From Clostridiales bacterium (GTDB taxonomy: Bacteria; Bacillota; Clostridia; Oscillospirales; Butyricicoccaceae), in NCBI GenBank assembly GCA_004555915.1, contig SFJM01000090.1:1-6331 (forward strand): 6,331 nucleotides of DNA, in the 5' to 3' direction. A model generated the notes under the pieces. That model was not told the origin of the DNA, made no database searches, and worked only from the letters and a program-made list of their open reading frames with translations. Positions 5,897-6,331 of the stretch are shown in pieces (the first letter of the stretch is position 1; each line of letters opens with the position of its first letter). A program made the translations under genes and the position numbers.

Positions 5897-6241
5897 ATGT
5901 TGAACTACTTTATTACGAATGTAATTCACATATCAACTGCCAACATTCCTTGGCTGGATACAAGAGCAGGCGGCATGTTTGTCCTGATTCTGCTTGGTAT
6001 CTGGAAAGGTGTAGGCTGGAACATGGTTGTGTTTTTGGCCGCATTGCAAAGTGTTCCGCAAGAGTTGTATGAATCGGCTGAGATGGACGGATGCGGAAGT
6101 ATTGCCAAGTTCATTTATATTACGATTCCGTGCATCAAATCAACGATCCTGTTTGCGCTTGTAATGCTGACAATCGGTGGCTTTAACGCGTTCACATCCA
6201 TTAAGATGATTACGGGCGGAAAGCCAATGCACAAGACGTAA
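5897..6241 (+). pseudogene. Remnant of a MalF-type sugar ABC transporter permease
   Basis: The 114-residue frame matches the middle of carbohydrate ABC transporter permeases (normally about 290 aa): hydrophobic spans around GGMFVLILLGIWKGVGWNM and TILFALVMLTIGGF, and between them the cytoplasmic EAA loop (ELYESAEMDG, then IYITIP), which docks the ATPase subunit. The N-terminal half, with the first membrane helices, is missing, and the ATG at 5897 has no ribosome binding site. At the C-terminus, ITGGKPMHKT is the usual ITGGGP region, but TAA at 6239-6241 ends the frame about 60 residues early. The same frame after the stop reads AINLHPSYNQLHFMR before a TAA-TAG pair, and YNQ..F.MR resembles the next conserved segment of such permeases, so the stop is probably a disabling mutation. 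It is unrelated to conjugation and begins directly after the M23 stop, marking a junction. Confidence 0.75.
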
Positions 6242-6297
6242 GCGATCAATCTTCATCCGTCTTATAATCAACTCCACTTTATGAGATAATAGACTCT

Positions 6298-6331
6298 AAG
6301 AAGTCTCAGAAATCCAAGAAGTCCAAGGCAA
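6298..6331 (+). repeat. Imperfect 9-bp repeats at the right edge
   Basis: Units AAGAAGTCT (6298-6306), CAGAAATCC (6307-6315) and AAGAAGTCC (6316-6324), then AAGGCAA, follow in register. In one plus frame, open from 6268, they read KKSQKSKKSKA, a Lys/Ser-rich tail. No start codon is visible for that frame in the window, and the repeat runs off the edge, so I cannot say whether it is coding. Confidence 0.4.

Noticed and set aside
6263..6268. TATAAT after the permease remnant
   Set aside because: No -35 box at a usable distance and no gene start downstream within the window.
1..6331. CRISPR array, tRNA or rRNA genes, insertion sequence transposase
   Set aside because: No spaced repeats of CRISPR type, cloverleaf, rRNA-like sequence or transposase motif was seen.

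Overview
The window is a piece of the conjugation module of an integrative and conjugative element (ICE, Tn916/CTn class). The host is most likely a moderately GC-rich gut Bacillota, Clostridia/Oscillospiraceae-like. That rests on the style of the PrgI - VirB4 - membrane-anchored M23 peptidase genes and on strong Gram-positive ribosome binding sites and sigma-A-type promoter boxes. The taxon is inference; the mating-machinery assignment is firm.

Layout: (1) 2-400 (+) is a PrgI family membrane protein whose start lies off the left edge. (2) 397-2736 (+) is a complete VirB4/TraE-type conjugation ATPase that overlaps PrgI by 4 bp. (3) 2737 to about 4140 interrupts the expected tight order of this operon. 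It holds a two-gene module on the minus strand: a small alpha/beta protein (about 75 aa) followed 34 bp later by an AT-richer 244-aa protein of unknown function, both behind one very good minus-strand promoter. Beside it on the plus strand are a perfect 11-bp stem terminator, a structured segment with a second terminator-like hairpin, and a possible 45-aa small ORF whose stop overlaps the next start. (4) 4152-5879 (+) is a cell-wall hydrolase of the mating apparatus: basic cytoplasmic N-terminus, one membrane anchor, and an intact M23 (LytM-type) zinc peptidase domain at the C-terminus. (5) From about 5880 the ICE content stops. A remnant of a MalF-type sugar ABC transporter permease follows, lacking its N-terminal half and broken by in-frame stops, and then a short Lys/Ser-coding imperfect repeat at the right edge.

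How it fits together: PrgI, VirB4 and the M23 protein are the inner-membrane scaffold, the energy-providing ATPase and the peptidoglycan-opening enzyme of a Gram-positive type IV secretion system. The minus-strand pair looks like cargo placed between VirB4 and the hydrolase. It is the part least explained by known families and is the best candidate for an undescribed accessory function (exclusion, regulation or defence; function unknown). The right-hand junction suggests that the ICE was broken by rearrangement or that the assembly is chimeric there.
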